DNA of 64,000 bases from SURF-43 sp964628985 (GTDB lineage Bacteria > Chloroflexota > Dehalococcoidia > UBA2979), in assembly GCA_964628985.1 (NCBI GenBank), contig CAZVNJ010000005.1:1-64000 (forward strand), read 5' to 3'. A program made the position numbers and the translations under genes. Shown piece after piece: positions 24,137 to 33,537 of the stretch (position 1 is its first letter; each line of letters begins with the position of its first letter). The notes under the pieces are model-generated. The model ran no database searches. It worked only from the letters and a program-made list of their open reading frames with translations, and was not told the origin of the DNA.

Positions 24137-26512
24137 ATGCGCGTCCTCGAGATCAGCGATGGCGAGGCGGCGGCGGCCTACTGTGGGAAGTTGTTCCGCC
24201 GGGCGGGCGCCGAGGTCGTCCGTGTGGAGTCCCCGGCGCGTCCCCAACCGGAGGTCGCCGCGGACATCTACCTCAATGGCGGAAAACGCCGGCAGTCGCT
24301 CGACCCCAGCCGTCCGGAACACCGCACGATGCTCCAGGCGATCGCGCGATCATGCGACGTGCTGGTGACAGACCGGACGGTCGAGGACATCGAGCGGCTC
24401 GACCTGCTGGACCTGGGCGGGGCGGCGCCCTCGGTGCGGCTGGCGATCACGCCGTTCGGGCTGACCGGGCCGTACGCCGGCGCACCCGCCACCGAGGCGT
24501 CGCTCCTCGCGCTCGGCGGATACAGCTATCTCATGGGAGACCCGGACAAGGCGCCACTCACCTTCGTGGGGCGGTATGCCTCGTACCAAGGGGGGACGCT
24601 TGGCTACACGGCCGCATTAGCGACGTATCGAGCGCGGGGTGATGCCGCCGAGCCCACGGTGATCGACGTGAGCGTGATGGAGTGCCTGGCGAGCCTGCAC
24701 CAGAGCACATATTCGAAGTGGCTCGAGACGGGGGAGGTGCGCAAGCGAGCCGGTAACCGGCTCGACGGGGCGGCCAACTCCCTCCTGCCGGCTGGTGACG
24801 GGTGGGTCGGCATTACCTTCTCCCAGCAGTTCTGGTTCTCGTTCGCGACGATGATCGGTCGCCCCGACATCGCCGAGCACCACCCGCTGGCAACCAACCA
24901 GGGACGGCTCGAGCACTATGAAGAACTTGCGGAGATCGTCCGCGAGGCCTTCAAGGACTGGACACCGCAGGAGGCGTTCGACGAGGCTCAGGGCCGGTGG
25001 CGCCTCCCCGTCGGCAAGCTGATCGGAGTGCTTGAAGCACTGGAGGACCCGCACCTCACGGAGCGCGAGTTCTGGCGCCCGCTGGAAGGCGCGCCGCCTG
25101 AGTGGGCGGACCTTCGGGTTCCGGGGGCCGGCGCGCGCATCATCGGCGTGCCGCTGCCCGTGGAGCCGCCGCCGCATGCGCTGGGCGCCGACACGGGGGC
25201 CGTACCCGAGTCGGCGGGACGGACGGCGCGCGGCGACAGCCGCCCCTCACGCGGCACACCACCTCCGACGCGACCGCTTGAGGGCGTCCGCGTCCTTGAC
25301 CTCACGCGGGTCTGGGCCGGGCCGACCGCCGGGCGACTGCTCGCCGACCTGGGGGCGGACACGATCAAGATCGAGGCGCCGACAAACCGCGGCCCCCGGC
25401 AGGTGGCACGGGGCACTCGTGGGTACCTCCTCACGGAGAGCACCGAGTCGATGCCCTGGAACGCACAGACGGTGTTCAACCAGTTGCAGCGGAACCGGCG
25501 CAGCCTGTGCATCGACCTCAAGACGGAGGCGGGGAAGGAAATCTTCCTCGCGTTGGTCCGGGAGAGCGATGTGGTGCTGGAGAACTTCAGTGCGCGCGCG
25601 ATGGCGCGGCTTGGCCTGGGATACGACACGCTGAGGGACGCCAACCCACGGATCATCTACGCGCCGATGCCAGCGTTCGGCCGCACCGGTCCCTACCGTG
25701 ACTTCGTCGGGCTGGGGACGAGCGTCGAACCGCTTGCCGCGATCCCCAGCATGCTCGGCTACCGCGGGTCGCACCCGCACACAGCAGCGATCGCGATCCC
25801 CGACCCCATGGCAGGGACCGCCGCTGCGGCCGCGGTCATCGAGGCGCTCACACGGCGAGACGCCTCCGGCATGGGCTGCGAGTTGGACTTCTCTCAGCAG
25901 GAGACCGCAATCGGCTTCGTGGGCGAGTACTTCATCGAGGCGCAGCTCCGGGGCCATGACCCAGAACGTGTGGGCAACGAAGACCCGCGCTACGCACCGC
26001 ACAACACGTATCGCTGCCTCGGCGACGACGACTGGATCGCGATCGCGGCGCGTGACGACCTTGAATGGAAGGGTCTGACAGGGGTGGCGGCGCAAGGGTG
26101 GGAGCATGACCCGCGCTTCGTGGACGCCGCTTCGCGGCGTGCGCACCGGGCCGAACTGGACGCGGCCATCAGCGCATGGACGGCGGGGCAGGAGAAATAC
26201 GCGCTGATGCGGGTGCTGATGGCCGCGGGGGTGCCGGCAGGCGCAGTGCTGAAGGGGCCCGAGTTGTCAGCGGACCCTCACCTCGTCGAGCGCGGCTACT
26301 TCGCCGACCTCCGGCACGCCGTCACCGGGCCCCAACGGTTCGATGGCTCACCGTTCGTCTTCAACGGCGAGCGCGGATACGAGCACTGGCGCCCCACCCC
26401 GATGCTCGGAGAGCACAATCACGAGGTCCTTGAACGCGTGCTGGGCCTGCCGCCGGCCGAGGTAGAGCGACTGACGGAGGCCGCCGTCCTGAGTACCGCG
26501 CCTCCCTACTAG
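24137..26512 (+). CDS. Fused two-domain family III CoA-transferase
   Basis: 791 residues from the ATG at 24137. The frame upstream overlaps the hot-dog gene and is rejected. It has two CaiB/BaiF domains in one chain. Domain 1 is about residues 1-345, with the motif ITPFGLTGP. A Pro/Arg linker spans about 346-380. Domain 2 is about 381-791, starting RPLEGVRVLDLTRVWAGP. Domain 2 keeps the catalytic Asp556 (IPDPMAG), while domain 1 has Ser149 in that position. The build matches the split pair at 15054/16148 and the fused protein at 28496. One active site per chain is expected. Last gene of the LysR-divergent hydratase operon. Confidence 0.9.
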   Translation: MRVLEISDGEAAAAYCGKLFRRAGAEVVRVESPARPQPEVAADIYLNGGKRRQSLDPSRPEHRTMLQAIARSCDVLVTDRTVEDIERLDLLDLGGAAPSVRLAITPFGLTGPYAGAPATEASLLALGGYSYLMGDPDKAPLTFVGRYASYQGGTLGYTAALATYRARGDAAEPTVIDVSVMECLASLHQSTYSKWLETGEVRKRAGNRLDGAANSLLPAGDGWVGITFSQQFWFSFATMIGRPDIAEHHPLATNQGRLEHYEELAEIVREAFKDWTPQEAFDEAQGRWRLPVGKLIGVLEALEDPHLTEREFWRPLEGAPPEWADLRVPGAGARIIGVPLPVEPPPHALGADTGAVPESAGRTARGDSRPSRGTPPPTRPLEGVRVLDLTRVWAGPTAGRLLADLGADTIKIEAPTNRGPRQVARGTRGYLLTESTESMPWNAQTVFNQLQRNRRSLCIDLKTEAGKEIFLALVRESDVVLENFSARAMARLGLGYDTLRDANPRIIYAPMPAFGRTGPYRDFVGLGTSVEPLAAIPSMLGYRGSHPHTAAIAIPDPMAGTAAAAAVIEALTRRDASGMGCELDFSQQETAIGFVGEYFIEAQLRGHDPERVGNEDPRYAPHNTYRCLGDDDWIAIAARDDLEWKGLTGVAAQGWEHDPRFVDAASRRAHRAELDAAISAWTAGQEKYALMRVLMAAGVPAGAVLKGPELSADPHLVERGYFADLRHAVTGPQRFDGSPFVFNGERGYEHWRPTPMLGEHNHEVLERVLGLPPAEVERLTEAAVLSTAPPY

Positions 26513-26559
26513 CCCGGACCGGATCCCTACTAACGGGAGGACCCGCGCAGGCGACCTGC

Positions 26560-28161
26560 CTACGGCCGCACGGCGCGCTTGGGCCTCTGCGCGAGCCGCG
26601 CGAGCGCCGGCTGCGCGAGACGGACGAACGTACAGGCGACTGAGCGAGTGTCGCGCGGGTCGATCAGGTCAGTCACATCGAAGTGGTGCGCCGAGCGGAA
26701 GGGGGACCGGAGCGTGACCAGACGGTCCTCGATCATCTTCTGGTGCGCCACCGGATCGTCGGCAGCCGCGATCTCGCGCGCATAAGCAGCGGCGACCCCA
26801 CCCTCGATCGGGATGCCACCCCACTCGCCGGATGGCCATCCAAAGCGGAGGTTGACTCCGGTGGGGACGCCAATGCTGTTCGGCACCCCGGCTGCAACGC
26901 CGTAGGCCTTGCGGATAGCAAACAGCACCTTGGGCACCTTCGCCTCGGCGCTCGCGATCAGGGCACGCGCGCCGCGACGCATCGGGGCCTGCGCCTCGGA
27001 ATGAGAGCCGATCATGAATCCTGGCATGTCGAGGAAGATGATGATCGGAAGGTTGAAGGCGTCACAGAGATCGAGAAAGTGGGCGTACTTGTCCGAGGCG
27101 TCGGCCGTGAGAGAGCCCCCAAAGACCATAGGGTCGCTCGCGAGGATGCCGACGCTGTAGCCGTCGAGTCGCGCGAAGGCGGTCATCATGGAGCCGCCGT
27201 AGTACCGACGCATCTCGAAGAACTCGCCGTTGTCGACGACGTGACCCACGATCTTGCGGATGTCGTACCCCTTGCGGCGGTCGAGCGGCATGATCGTCAG
27301 GAGTTCTTCGGCCCGGCGGCTGGGTGGGTCACCAGTCTCCACGCGAGGTGCGACGTCGTTCGTGGTGTTCGGGAGGTAGCTCAGGAACTTCTTGATCTGG
27401 TCGAAGGCGTCTTCCTCAGACTCCGCCTCGTTGTCGACCTGACCGCTGCGGTGGACGTGCATCTGCGCGCCACCAAGTTCTTCCTTGGTGAGTTGCTCGC
27501 CAAGCGAACGCCGCACCACTGGCGGTCCTGAGGGGAAGATCTGGGACTGGCCCTTCACCATGACGGAGAAGTGCGTCATGAGCGCGTGTGCAGCGGGCGC
27601 GCCTGCCACAGAACCCAGGATCGCCGTCGCGACGGGGACTGTCCGCAACACCTCGGCGAGCCGCCAATAGCCCTCGCCGGTGGAGAGACCCATGTGCTGG
27701 CGCGCTTCATCAGAGCGGGCGCTGTGGCCGGACCCTTCCATGAACTGGACGAAGGGGATCCCGTATTCGGAAGCGAGGGGCATCTGGAACCGAGCAGCAC
27801 CCTTCTGGACGTCGTGCGGGCTCCCTCCCGAGCGAGTGAAGTCGTTTCCGCCAATCGCGATCGGGCGTCCATCGATCTCGGCGAGTCCCATCACATATCC
27901 GCCGGGGTTGAACGAAATCAGATTTCCGTCTTCGTCGTACTCCGCGGCGCCGACCAGCGGGCCAGCCTCGAAGAAGCTACCGGGGTCGACGAACTTCTCG
28001 ATGCGCTCACGAATCGTGTAGCGGCCGCCGGCATGCTGACGCTCGATCCGCTCTGGGCCGCCCATCTCCGCAGCGAGGCCGCGAATGTACGCGATGTCCT
28101 CGATGGCGCCCTCCCAGGGCTGTCCCGGCTTCCAGCTCTCCCGCTTGGGGTCGATGGGCAT
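26560..28161 (-). CDS. Acyl-CoA carboxylase/decarboxylase carboxyltransferase subunit
   Basis: 533 residues with an AGGAGGAG site. Carboxyltransferase family (PccB, AccD and MmdA relatives): the N-terminal half has RIEKFVDPGSFFEAG and GGNDFTRSGGS. A GSVAGAPAAHALMTHFSVMV block forms the first oxyanion loop, and the C-terminal half has LDMPGFMIGSHSEAQ with Gly/Ala-rich loops. It moves a carboxyl group between carboxybiotin and an acyl-CoA. A free biotin carrier domain is encoded just upstream (28233-28442). No biotin carboxylase and no MmdB-like membrane subunit are in the window. Family members cannot be told apart by substrate here. Confidence 0.9.
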   Translation of the reverse strand: MPIDPKRESWKPGQPWEGAIEDIAYIRGLAAEMGGPERIERQHAGGRYTIRERIEKFVDPGSFFEAGPLVGAAEYDEDGNLISFNPGGYVMGLAEIDGRPIAIGGNDFTRSGGSPHDVQKGAARFQMPLASEYGIPFVQFMEGSGHSARSDEARQHMGLSTGEGYWRLAEVLRTVPVATAILGSVAGAPAAHALMTHFSVMVKGQSQIFPSGPPVVRRSLGEQLTKEELGGAQMHVHRSGQVDNEAESEEDAFDQIKKFLSYLPNTTNDVAPRVETGDPPSRRAEELLTIMPLDRRKGYDIRKIVGHVVDNGEFFEMRRYYGGSMMTAFARLDGYSVGILASDPMVFGGSLTADASDKYAHFLDLCDAFNLPIIIFLDMPGFMIGSHSEAQAPMRRGARALIASAEAKVPKVLFAIRKAYGVAAGVPNSIGVPTGVNLRFGWPSGEWGGIPIEGGVAAAYAREIAAADDPVAHQKMIEDRLVTLRSPFRSAHHFDVTDLIDPRDTRSVACTFVRLAQPALARLAQRPKRAVRP

Positions 28162-28232
28162 GGCCTACTCCTCCTGCCGGCAGTAGCACTCGATTGGGTG
28201 CCGCGATGCCGGAGCCTCCGCTGATGGGTCCG

Positions 28233-28442
28233 TTACTCGATGGCAGCGAGTGGCATCCCCGGGTTGACGAAATCATCGACCGTGACATGAATCGCGGTGA
28301 CCTTCCCGGGTCGGGTGGCCACAACCGGCTGGAGCATCTTCATCGACTCCAGCGTGATGAGTTCCTGATCAGCCACGACCTCGTCGCCCACGGACACGTG
28401 CACTTCCCGCACAACGCCGGGCCACTGTGCCTCAATGATCAT
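28233..28442 (-). CDS. Stand-alone biotin/lipoyl carrier domain
   Basis: 69 residues from the ATG at 28442, preceded by GGGGAGG. An ATG 15 bases earlier has no room for a ribosome binding site. The domain is a complete biotinyl fold with the biotin-accepting Lys in ESMKM. The family norm is AMKM, and SMKM occurs in some carriers. It lies 71 bases upstream of the carboxyltransferase and 53 bases after the fused CoA-transferase on the same strand, forming a three-gene operon. It presumably carries CO2 to or from the carboxyltransferase. Confidence 0.9.
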   Translation of the reverse strand: MIIEAQWPGVVREVHVSVGDEVVADQELITLESMKMLQPVVATRPGKVTAIHVTVDDFVNPGMPLAAIE

Positions 28443-28495
28443 GCGTCCTCCCCTCATCCCTCGACACCTGACGGACCCCCGACCTTCGCGTGTGG

Positions 28496-30886
28496 TCAGT
28501 CCGGCGGGCGGTCGACGATCACACCCGACTTGGTCAACGCCGCAATCTCGGCGCTGGTCTTCGAGAGCACCTCCCGCAGGACGGATTCATTGTGCTCGCC
28601 GAGCCGAGGGGAGGGGAGCCACGCGTCGTAGCCCCGCTCTCCGTCGAAGACGAAGGGCGAGCCGTCGTAACTCTGCTCTCCCGTCAGTGGATGGAAGAGG
28701 CGGGCGAAGTATCCGCGCTGCCGGAGGTGCTCATCGGCGAGGTACTCAGGGCAGGTGAATACCGCGCCAGCGGGGACGTCCACCTGCAGCAAACGCTCCA
28801 TCACCTGGAACTTCGTCAGCCCACGCGTCCAATCGGCGATCGCGCTGTCCAACTCGACGCGGTGCTCGAGACGGGCCGCCTCGCTGGCAAAGCGTGAATC
28901 GCGGCCCCATGCGCAGCCCGCTGTTTCACAGAGACGCTGCCACTCGCCCTCGTCGCGCGCGGCCAGGGCCACCCACTCGTCCTCGCCGGCGCAGGGGTAG
29001 ATGCCGTGTGGTGCGTACTGCGGGTGTCCGTTTCCGACGAACTCCGGCGTCCTGCCGGACCGCTGATACGCGATGAAGTACTCGCCGAGGAGCGCGATCC
29101 CGGCCTCGTGGTGAGAAACGTCGATGCAGGCACCGGCGCCGGTGCGTCCGCGGCGCTCGAGCGCTGTGAGCACGGCGGCCGCTGCCGCGAGGCCGGCGAT
29201 GGCGTCGGGTGTGGCGGTCCCCGTGACGCGAGGTTCGTCCGCGCTGTAACCCATCACCGCCGGTAGCCCAGTCATCGGCTCCACCGCGGGGCCGTACCCG
29301 ACGTAGTCGCGGTAGGGACCGTCCGCGCCGAAGGCGGGCATGCCGAGGTAGATGATCTGTGGGTTCGCCTCGCGGAGGCGCTCGTAGTCCAGTCCGAGCC
29401 CGCCCATCGCCCGCGCGCTGAAGTTTTCCATCACGACATCACTCTTGGCGACGAGTTCGAGGAACAACGCGCGGCCCTCGGGGTGTTTCAAGTCGATGGC
29501 GACGCTCTTGCGGTTGCGATGGAGCTTGTGAAAGAGCGGTTGCTGATTCCATGGCTCCGGCACCTCCCCACCGTTGAGATAGGTAGGTGTGCCCGCCGGC
29601 ACGGCAGCAGGGCCCCGCGCCGTCGGAGCCTCGATGCAGATCACCTCAGCACCGAGGTCCGCGATGACCCGAGCGGCAAGCGGCCCGGCCCAGACGCGCG
29701 TGAGGTCCAGGACCCGCAGTCCCTCGAGCGGTCGCGCGGACGGCCTGACCCCGCCAGTGCGCTCGCCGCCCGTCTCGGGATGGGTGTCTACAGCGGCCTC
29801 GCCCATGACTAACTCGGTGTCGGCACCGGCGGGTACAGCGAGCGCCTCGGGTGGCTGGTCTTCGCCACGGAACCGGAAGGGGGATCCGGGCGTGCGTAGG
29901 GGGGCGCCGCCAGCATTCTCCTCGAGCGGCAGCGTGCGCCAGAACTGGCGCGACTCGAGGTGACGGTCGGCAAGGCAGTCATCGAGTGACGCGCCGTAGC
30001 CCATCGCGAGACGCCAGGTCTCCTGTGCCTCGGTGAAGATCTCGTGCTTCGTCCGCGCGGACAGCGAAGCCTGCACGAGGGCGTCGAACTCGTCACGGTT
30101 CCTCAGGCGCCCCGCATTCGTCGAGAAGCGCTCGTCATTGACCAGGTCCGGCCGCCCGAGCATCAGAGCGAGCGGCATCCAGTTGTCACCGGCCGTGCTG
30201 AAGCCGAACCACCCGTCCCGGCAGGGGAGCATGGCACCGGTGCTTGCCGAGGAGCGGTTCCCAACGCGCGTGCGGACCTCGCCGTTGACCAACCAGCGGG
30301 TATCCGTCATCTGATGCAGGCCCACAAGACACTCGAGCATGCTGACATCGATGCGTTGCGGGCCTATATCTGCGGATCGACGGGCCTCGATCAACGCGGC
30401 CAGCGCGGCCACATATGCGAAGGTGCCCGATTGATAGGCGGCGTAGTGGCCCGGGACTGTCAGCGGCGCCCGCCCGGGATCGCCCGTCAGGTAGGTGAGA
30501 CCGGAAAGCGCGAGGAGTGTCGCCTCAGTTGCCCTGAACCTCGCGTACGGGCCGGTCAACCCAAACGGTGTGATGGAGACACGCACCGAAGGATCGCGCC
30601 CTGCGCCCAGTTCGAGCACTCGCAGCGAGTCAATGTCGTCCACCGAGGCGTCCGTCAGGAGCACATCGCAGGTCGCGGCCAGGCGATCCAGGGCTGCACG
30701 CCCCCGCTCGCTCCGGTAGTCGAGTGCGACGCGTCGCTTCCCGCCATGCAGGTAGATCTCCTCGTCACGGAGCGGAGGGCGACGGTCCGGAGACTCGACG
30801 CGGATCACCTCGGAGCCCCAGCGCGTGAAGAGCTTGCCGGCAAACGCAGCCGCGGCTTCTTCGTCGCTGAGTTCGAGGATCCTCAT
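28496..30886 (-). CDS. Fused two-domain family III CoA-transferase, second copy
   Basis: 796 residues from the ATG at 30886, with a weak site. The frame to 30973 adds residues without family match. It is paralogous to the protein at 24137 over its whole length, including the opening (MRILELSDEEAAAAF versus MRVLEISDGEAAAAY) and the closing segment near DGSPFVFDGERGYDAW. Domain 2 has the catalytic Asp561 (TPDAIAG). Domain 1 has Ala150 instead. It leads an operon with the biotin carrier and carboxyltransferase, so its acyl-CoA product is probably the substrate or product of that carboxylase. Confidence 0.9.
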   Translation of the reverse strand: MRILELSDEEAAAAFAGKLFTRWGSEVIRVESPDRRPPLRDEEIYLHGGKRRVALDYRSERGRAALDRLAATCDVLLTDASVDDIDSLRVLELGAGRDPSVRVSITPFGLTGPYARFRATEATLLALSGLTYLTGDPGRAPLTVPGHYAAYQSGTFAYVAALAALIEARRSADIGPQRIDVSMLECLVGLHQMTDTRWLVNGEVRTRVGNRSSASTGAMLPCRDGWFGFSTAGDNWMPLALMLGRPDLVNDERFSTNAGRLRNRDEFDALVQASLSARTKHEIFTEAQETWRLAMGYGASLDDCLADRHLESRQFWRTLPLEENAGGAPLRTPGSPFRFRGEDQPPEALAVPAGADTELVMGEAAVDTHPETGGERTGGVRPSARPLEGLRVLDLTRVWAGPLAARVIADLGAEVICIEAPTARGPAAVPAGTPTYLNGGEVPEPWNQQPLFHKLHRNRKSVAIDLKHPEGRALFLELVAKSDVVMENFSARAMGGLGLDYERLREANPQIIYLGMPAFGADGPYRDYVGYGPAVEPMTGLPAVMGYSADEPRVTGTATPDAIAGLAAAAAVLTALERRGRTGAGACIDVSHHEAGIALLGEYFIAYQRSGRTPEFVGNGHPQYAPHGIYPCAGEDEWVALAARDEGEWQRLCETAGCAWGRDSRFASEAARLEHRVELDSAIADWTRGLTKFQVMERLLQVDVPAGAVFTCPEYLADEHLRQRGYFARLFHPLTGEQSYDGSPFVFDGERGYDAWLPSPRLGEHNESVLREVLSKTSAEIAALTKSGVIVDRPPD

Positions 30887-31359
30887 GATGGCTCGCTCAT
30901 GCCTGCTCGACGGGAGCGCTCCGGTCAGAGACGGGCATGCGCCCACTCCTGTCTGAGATTGGGACGGCGTCAAGCACGATGCTCGCGGGGCTCTTGCGCG
31001 CGACGCGGCGAGAGCCCGGACGGGAGGACTCGCTCACCTGAACTGCTCCTGCTCCCTGCCCACGCAGAATCGGCGCGGGGGCGAAGACACGCAACGAGCA
31101 GATCGCGCGGGGATCATTCGAGAATCTCGGATGACTGAGGCTCCGCCCGGCGCTCTCGCAGTGAGGTGCCTGATCGAGGTCGATCCCGTCCGCCTGGGAC
31201 CCACGATTCGGCCTCAGACCGCGCCGGATGTCGGCGGCGGCGGTATCCGGGACACGGGTGCAGATCGGGGCGGGGACCACCTGTCGCGTGACATGGCCCT
31301 CGCTGGAAGGCGCCGCCGCCCATACGAGAAGCTAGCAAGTGCGGCCCAAAGGACGAGCC
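30887..31359. other. Divergent intergenic stretch with no supported gene
   Basis: About 470 bases between the CoA-transferase operon and the msrA region. Minus-strand and plus-strand frames cover it (30897-31280 and 31131-31460), but both are Arg/Pro-rich, lack sites and match nothing. It should hold promoters for both directions. Confidence 0.4.
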
Positions 31360-31509
31360 ATGGAGTTCCGATTCCGGTGGCGGGTGGAAGAGGAGCCTGT
31401 GGACGTGGAGATCGACGTCGCGGACCACGCGCCGGCGTCCGTCCGGGACTGGCAACCTGATCGCCTTCGCTACCGTAGGATCTCAGCCTGGAGGAGCCGA
31501 CCATGGTGA
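31360..31509 (+). CDS. Possible 49-residue protein overlapping msrA
   Basis: ATG at 31360 has AAAGGA upstream at good spacing. The frame ends with a TGA at 31507, inside the first codons of msrA. The peptide opens MEFRFRWRVEEEPVDVEIDV, with mixed charge and ordinary composition, and then turns Arg/Trp-rich. The overlap suggests translational coupling with msrA, although msrA has its own GGAGGAG site inside this frame. No family recognised. Confidence 0.4.
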   Translation: MEFRFRWRVEEEPVDVEIDVADHAPASVRDWQPDRLRYRRISAWRSRPW

Positions 31510-32039
31510 CTGAGACGGCGACGCTGGCGGGCGGCTGCTTTTGGTGTCTGGAGGCGGTGTACGAGTTGCTGCGTGGCGTCGAGTCGGTGCGCTCCGGGTA
31601 CACGGGTGGCTCGGTGGCGGAGCCCTCGTACGAAGCGGTGTGCTCCGGGACGACCGGCCATGCGGAGGCGGTCGAGGTGGTGTTCAACCCGGAGGTGATC
31701 TCGTTCCGAGACCTACTGGATGTGTTCTTCACGATCCACGATCCGACAACATTGAACCGGCAAGGGAACGATGTGGGGTCGCAGTATCGCTCTGCGATCT
31801 TCACGCACTCGGAGGAGCAGGGGGCGACTGCAGCCTCGGTGATTGGGGAGGTGGAACGGTCGGGCGTGTGGCCAGGTCGGGTAGTGACGGAGGTAGTGCC
31901 GCTGGATCGGTTCTGGCCCGCGGAGGACTACCACACGCAGTACTTCCGACGGAATCCGGAGGCGGGCTACTGCCGCGTCGTGATCGCTCCCAAGGTGGCG
32001 AAGGCGCGATCGAAGTTCATTGAGAAGCTCGCGCGGTAG
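31503..32039 (+). CDS. msrA: Peptide methionine-S-sulfoxide reductase A
   Basis: 178 residues with GGAGGAG upstream. The catalytic motif GGCFWCLEA (Cys12) is at the N-terminus. Family blocks YTGG, GHAEAVEVVF and DPTTLNRQGNDVGSQYRSA follow, and additional Cys residues near 49 and near the C-terminus (GYCRVVI) could act in recycling. It reduces methionine-S-sulfoxide in proteins with thioredoxin. Monocistronic or coupled to the small upstream frame; convergent with the chromate-type transporter. Confidence 0.97.
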   Translation: MVTETATLAGGCFWCLEAVYELLRGVESVRSGYTGGSVAEPSYEAVCSGTTGHAEAVEVVFNPEVISFRDLLDVFFTIHDPTTLNRQGNDVGSQYRSAIFTHSEEQGATAASVIGEVERSGVWPGRVVTEVVPLDRFWPAEDYHTQYFRRNPEAGYCRVVIAPKVAKARSKFIEKLAR

Positions 32040-32087
32040 CGGGCACAGCTGGATCGCCCTCGCGGGGGGCGGGGACCGAAGCGGGTG

Positions 32088-32107
32088 GGGGCCGGCCGTC
32101 CGGCCCC
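32088..32107. terminator. Hairpin between convergent msrA and transporter genes
   Basis: GGGGCCGG and CCGGCCCC form a perfect 8-bp stem with a CCGT loop, between two converging genes. A short T-containing stretch follows on the plus strand. It probably ends transcription in both directions. Confidence 0.6.
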
Positions 32108-32169
32108 ATCTGTTGTCCGGGAGCAAACGTCGAGGGGACTCACCCCGGCCCGTGGTGGCCAGGTGGCGA

Positions 32170-33378
32170 CTAGGCGTGGAGGAGCGGCCAGAGCGCGAGG
32201 CCGGCGGCTCCGGCGGCGAGGACGAGGAGAGGCTCCTGGACTCGAAAGCGCATGAGGGCGATGAGCCCCGTGACCATGATGAGGGCTGTCGGGACGTCGG
32301 TGATCGCGCGGGCACCGAGGACGACGACGGCGCCAGCAATGGCCCCACTTGCCGCAGCGGTGGCGCCGGAGACGAAAGCGCGCAGTTGGAGGTTGCTGCG
32401 GTGTCGGAGGAACCAGGGCGCCGGTAGGACGGTGAAGACGTAGACGGGAAGAAAGATGCCGATCGCGGCCAGGGCCGCGCCTGTCGCGCCGTAGACGAGG
32501 TATCCGATGAACGCGACGGTGATGACGACGGGGCCTGGGGTGATTAGTGCGATCGCGACGGAATCGAGGAACTGGTGCTCGTTGAGCCAGCCGAGCTCAT
32601 GGACGACGCCCTCCTGGAGGAAGGGGACGATCGCGAGGCCGCTTCCGAAGACGAAGGCACCGGCCTTGGCGAAGAACAGGAGGATCTGGAGGGGGAGGCT
32701 GCCCGCGGAGCCCGCATCCGCACTGAGGAGGAACGTCTCCAGCACCCATGCAGCCACCCCCACGGTGCCGCCCGCGACCGCGATGACGATCGCGCGCGTC
32801 GTCCCGGGCCAGGCGCGGACGAAGACCAGGAGGATACCTGCGGCCACGAAGAGCACGGCGAGTTCCGTGCCGGACCATGCGGTGGCCAAGAAGAGCGCGG
32901 CGAAGACGCCCCAGAGCAGCGGGTCGCGCTTGTTCGTGCCGCGTGCGAGTCGATAGGCGGCAGCCGCGATGATGGCGATGACGACGGCGCCGATTCCGTA
33001 GAAGAGCGCCTGCACCCAGGGGAGCCCTCCGAAGGCAACGTAGAGCCACGAGAGCCCAAGCACCATGAGGAAGGAAGGCAGGATGAAGGCGAAGCCGACG
33101 AGGGTGGCACCGCGCACGCCGTATTCGAAGTAGCCGATCGCGATTGCCGCCTGGGCGGCGAGGGGCCCGGGCATGACCTGGGCCAGGGCCAGCGAAAGGT
33201 TGTAGGTGTCTTCGTCGATCGCCTGTCGCTGTTCGACGAGGTCGCGCCGCATGTAGGCGACGAGGGCCGCCGGCCCACCGAAGCCGAGTGTCCCCAGCCG
33301 GAGGAAGTAGCGGACAAGGGCTCGCAACGGAATTCGCGTGACGGCCGAGGACTCGGAGTCAACGGGGGTCTCGGTCAT
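32170..33378 (-). CDS. chrA: Chromate-type (CHR) transporter, two-domain
   Basis: 402 residues from the ATG at 33378, behind GGAGGGAGG. The frame to 33480 is non-coding in look. The CHR family signature appears twice: FLRLGTLGFGGPAALVAYM with VMPGPLAAQ in the N-terminal half, and FFAKAGAFVFGSGLAIVPFL with ITPGPVVITV in the C-terminal half. About ten membrane helices are visible. Long-chain CHR proteins export chromate or take up related anions. There is no linked chromate regulator, so the substrate is a family-based guess. Confidence 0.85.
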   Translation of the reverse strand: MTETPVDSESSAVTRIPLRALVRYFLRLGTLGFGGPAALVAYMRRDLVEQRQAIDEDTYNLSLALAQVMPGPLAAQAAIAIGYFEYGVRGATLVGFAFILPSFLMVLGLSWLYVAFGGLPWVQALFYGIGAVVIAIIAAAAYRLARGTNKRDPLLWGVFAALFLATAWSGTELAVLFVAAGILLVFVRAWPGTTRAIVIAVAGGTVGVAAWVLETFLLSADAGSAGSLPLQILLFFAKAGAFVFGSGLAIVPFLQEGVVHELGWLNEHQFLDSVAIALITPGPVVITVAFIGYLVYGATGAALAAIGIFLPVYVFTVLPAPWFLRHRSNLQLRAFVSGATAAASGAIAGAVVVLGARAITDVPTALIMVTGLIALMRFRVQEPLLVLAAGAAGLALWPLLHA

Positions 33379-33537
33379 GCCTCCCTCCTCATCCTGTCCA
33401 ACGCCCCGGCGTCGTCGTCTGGCGGCGGGCCACGTCGGCGCCACATCGCCGTCGGCCGGACCGCCAAGGGCACAGAGCATAGGCGTGGCGCGAAGGGAGG
33501 AGGGGTGCCGAGAGAATGATGCGAGGCTGGTCCTCCG

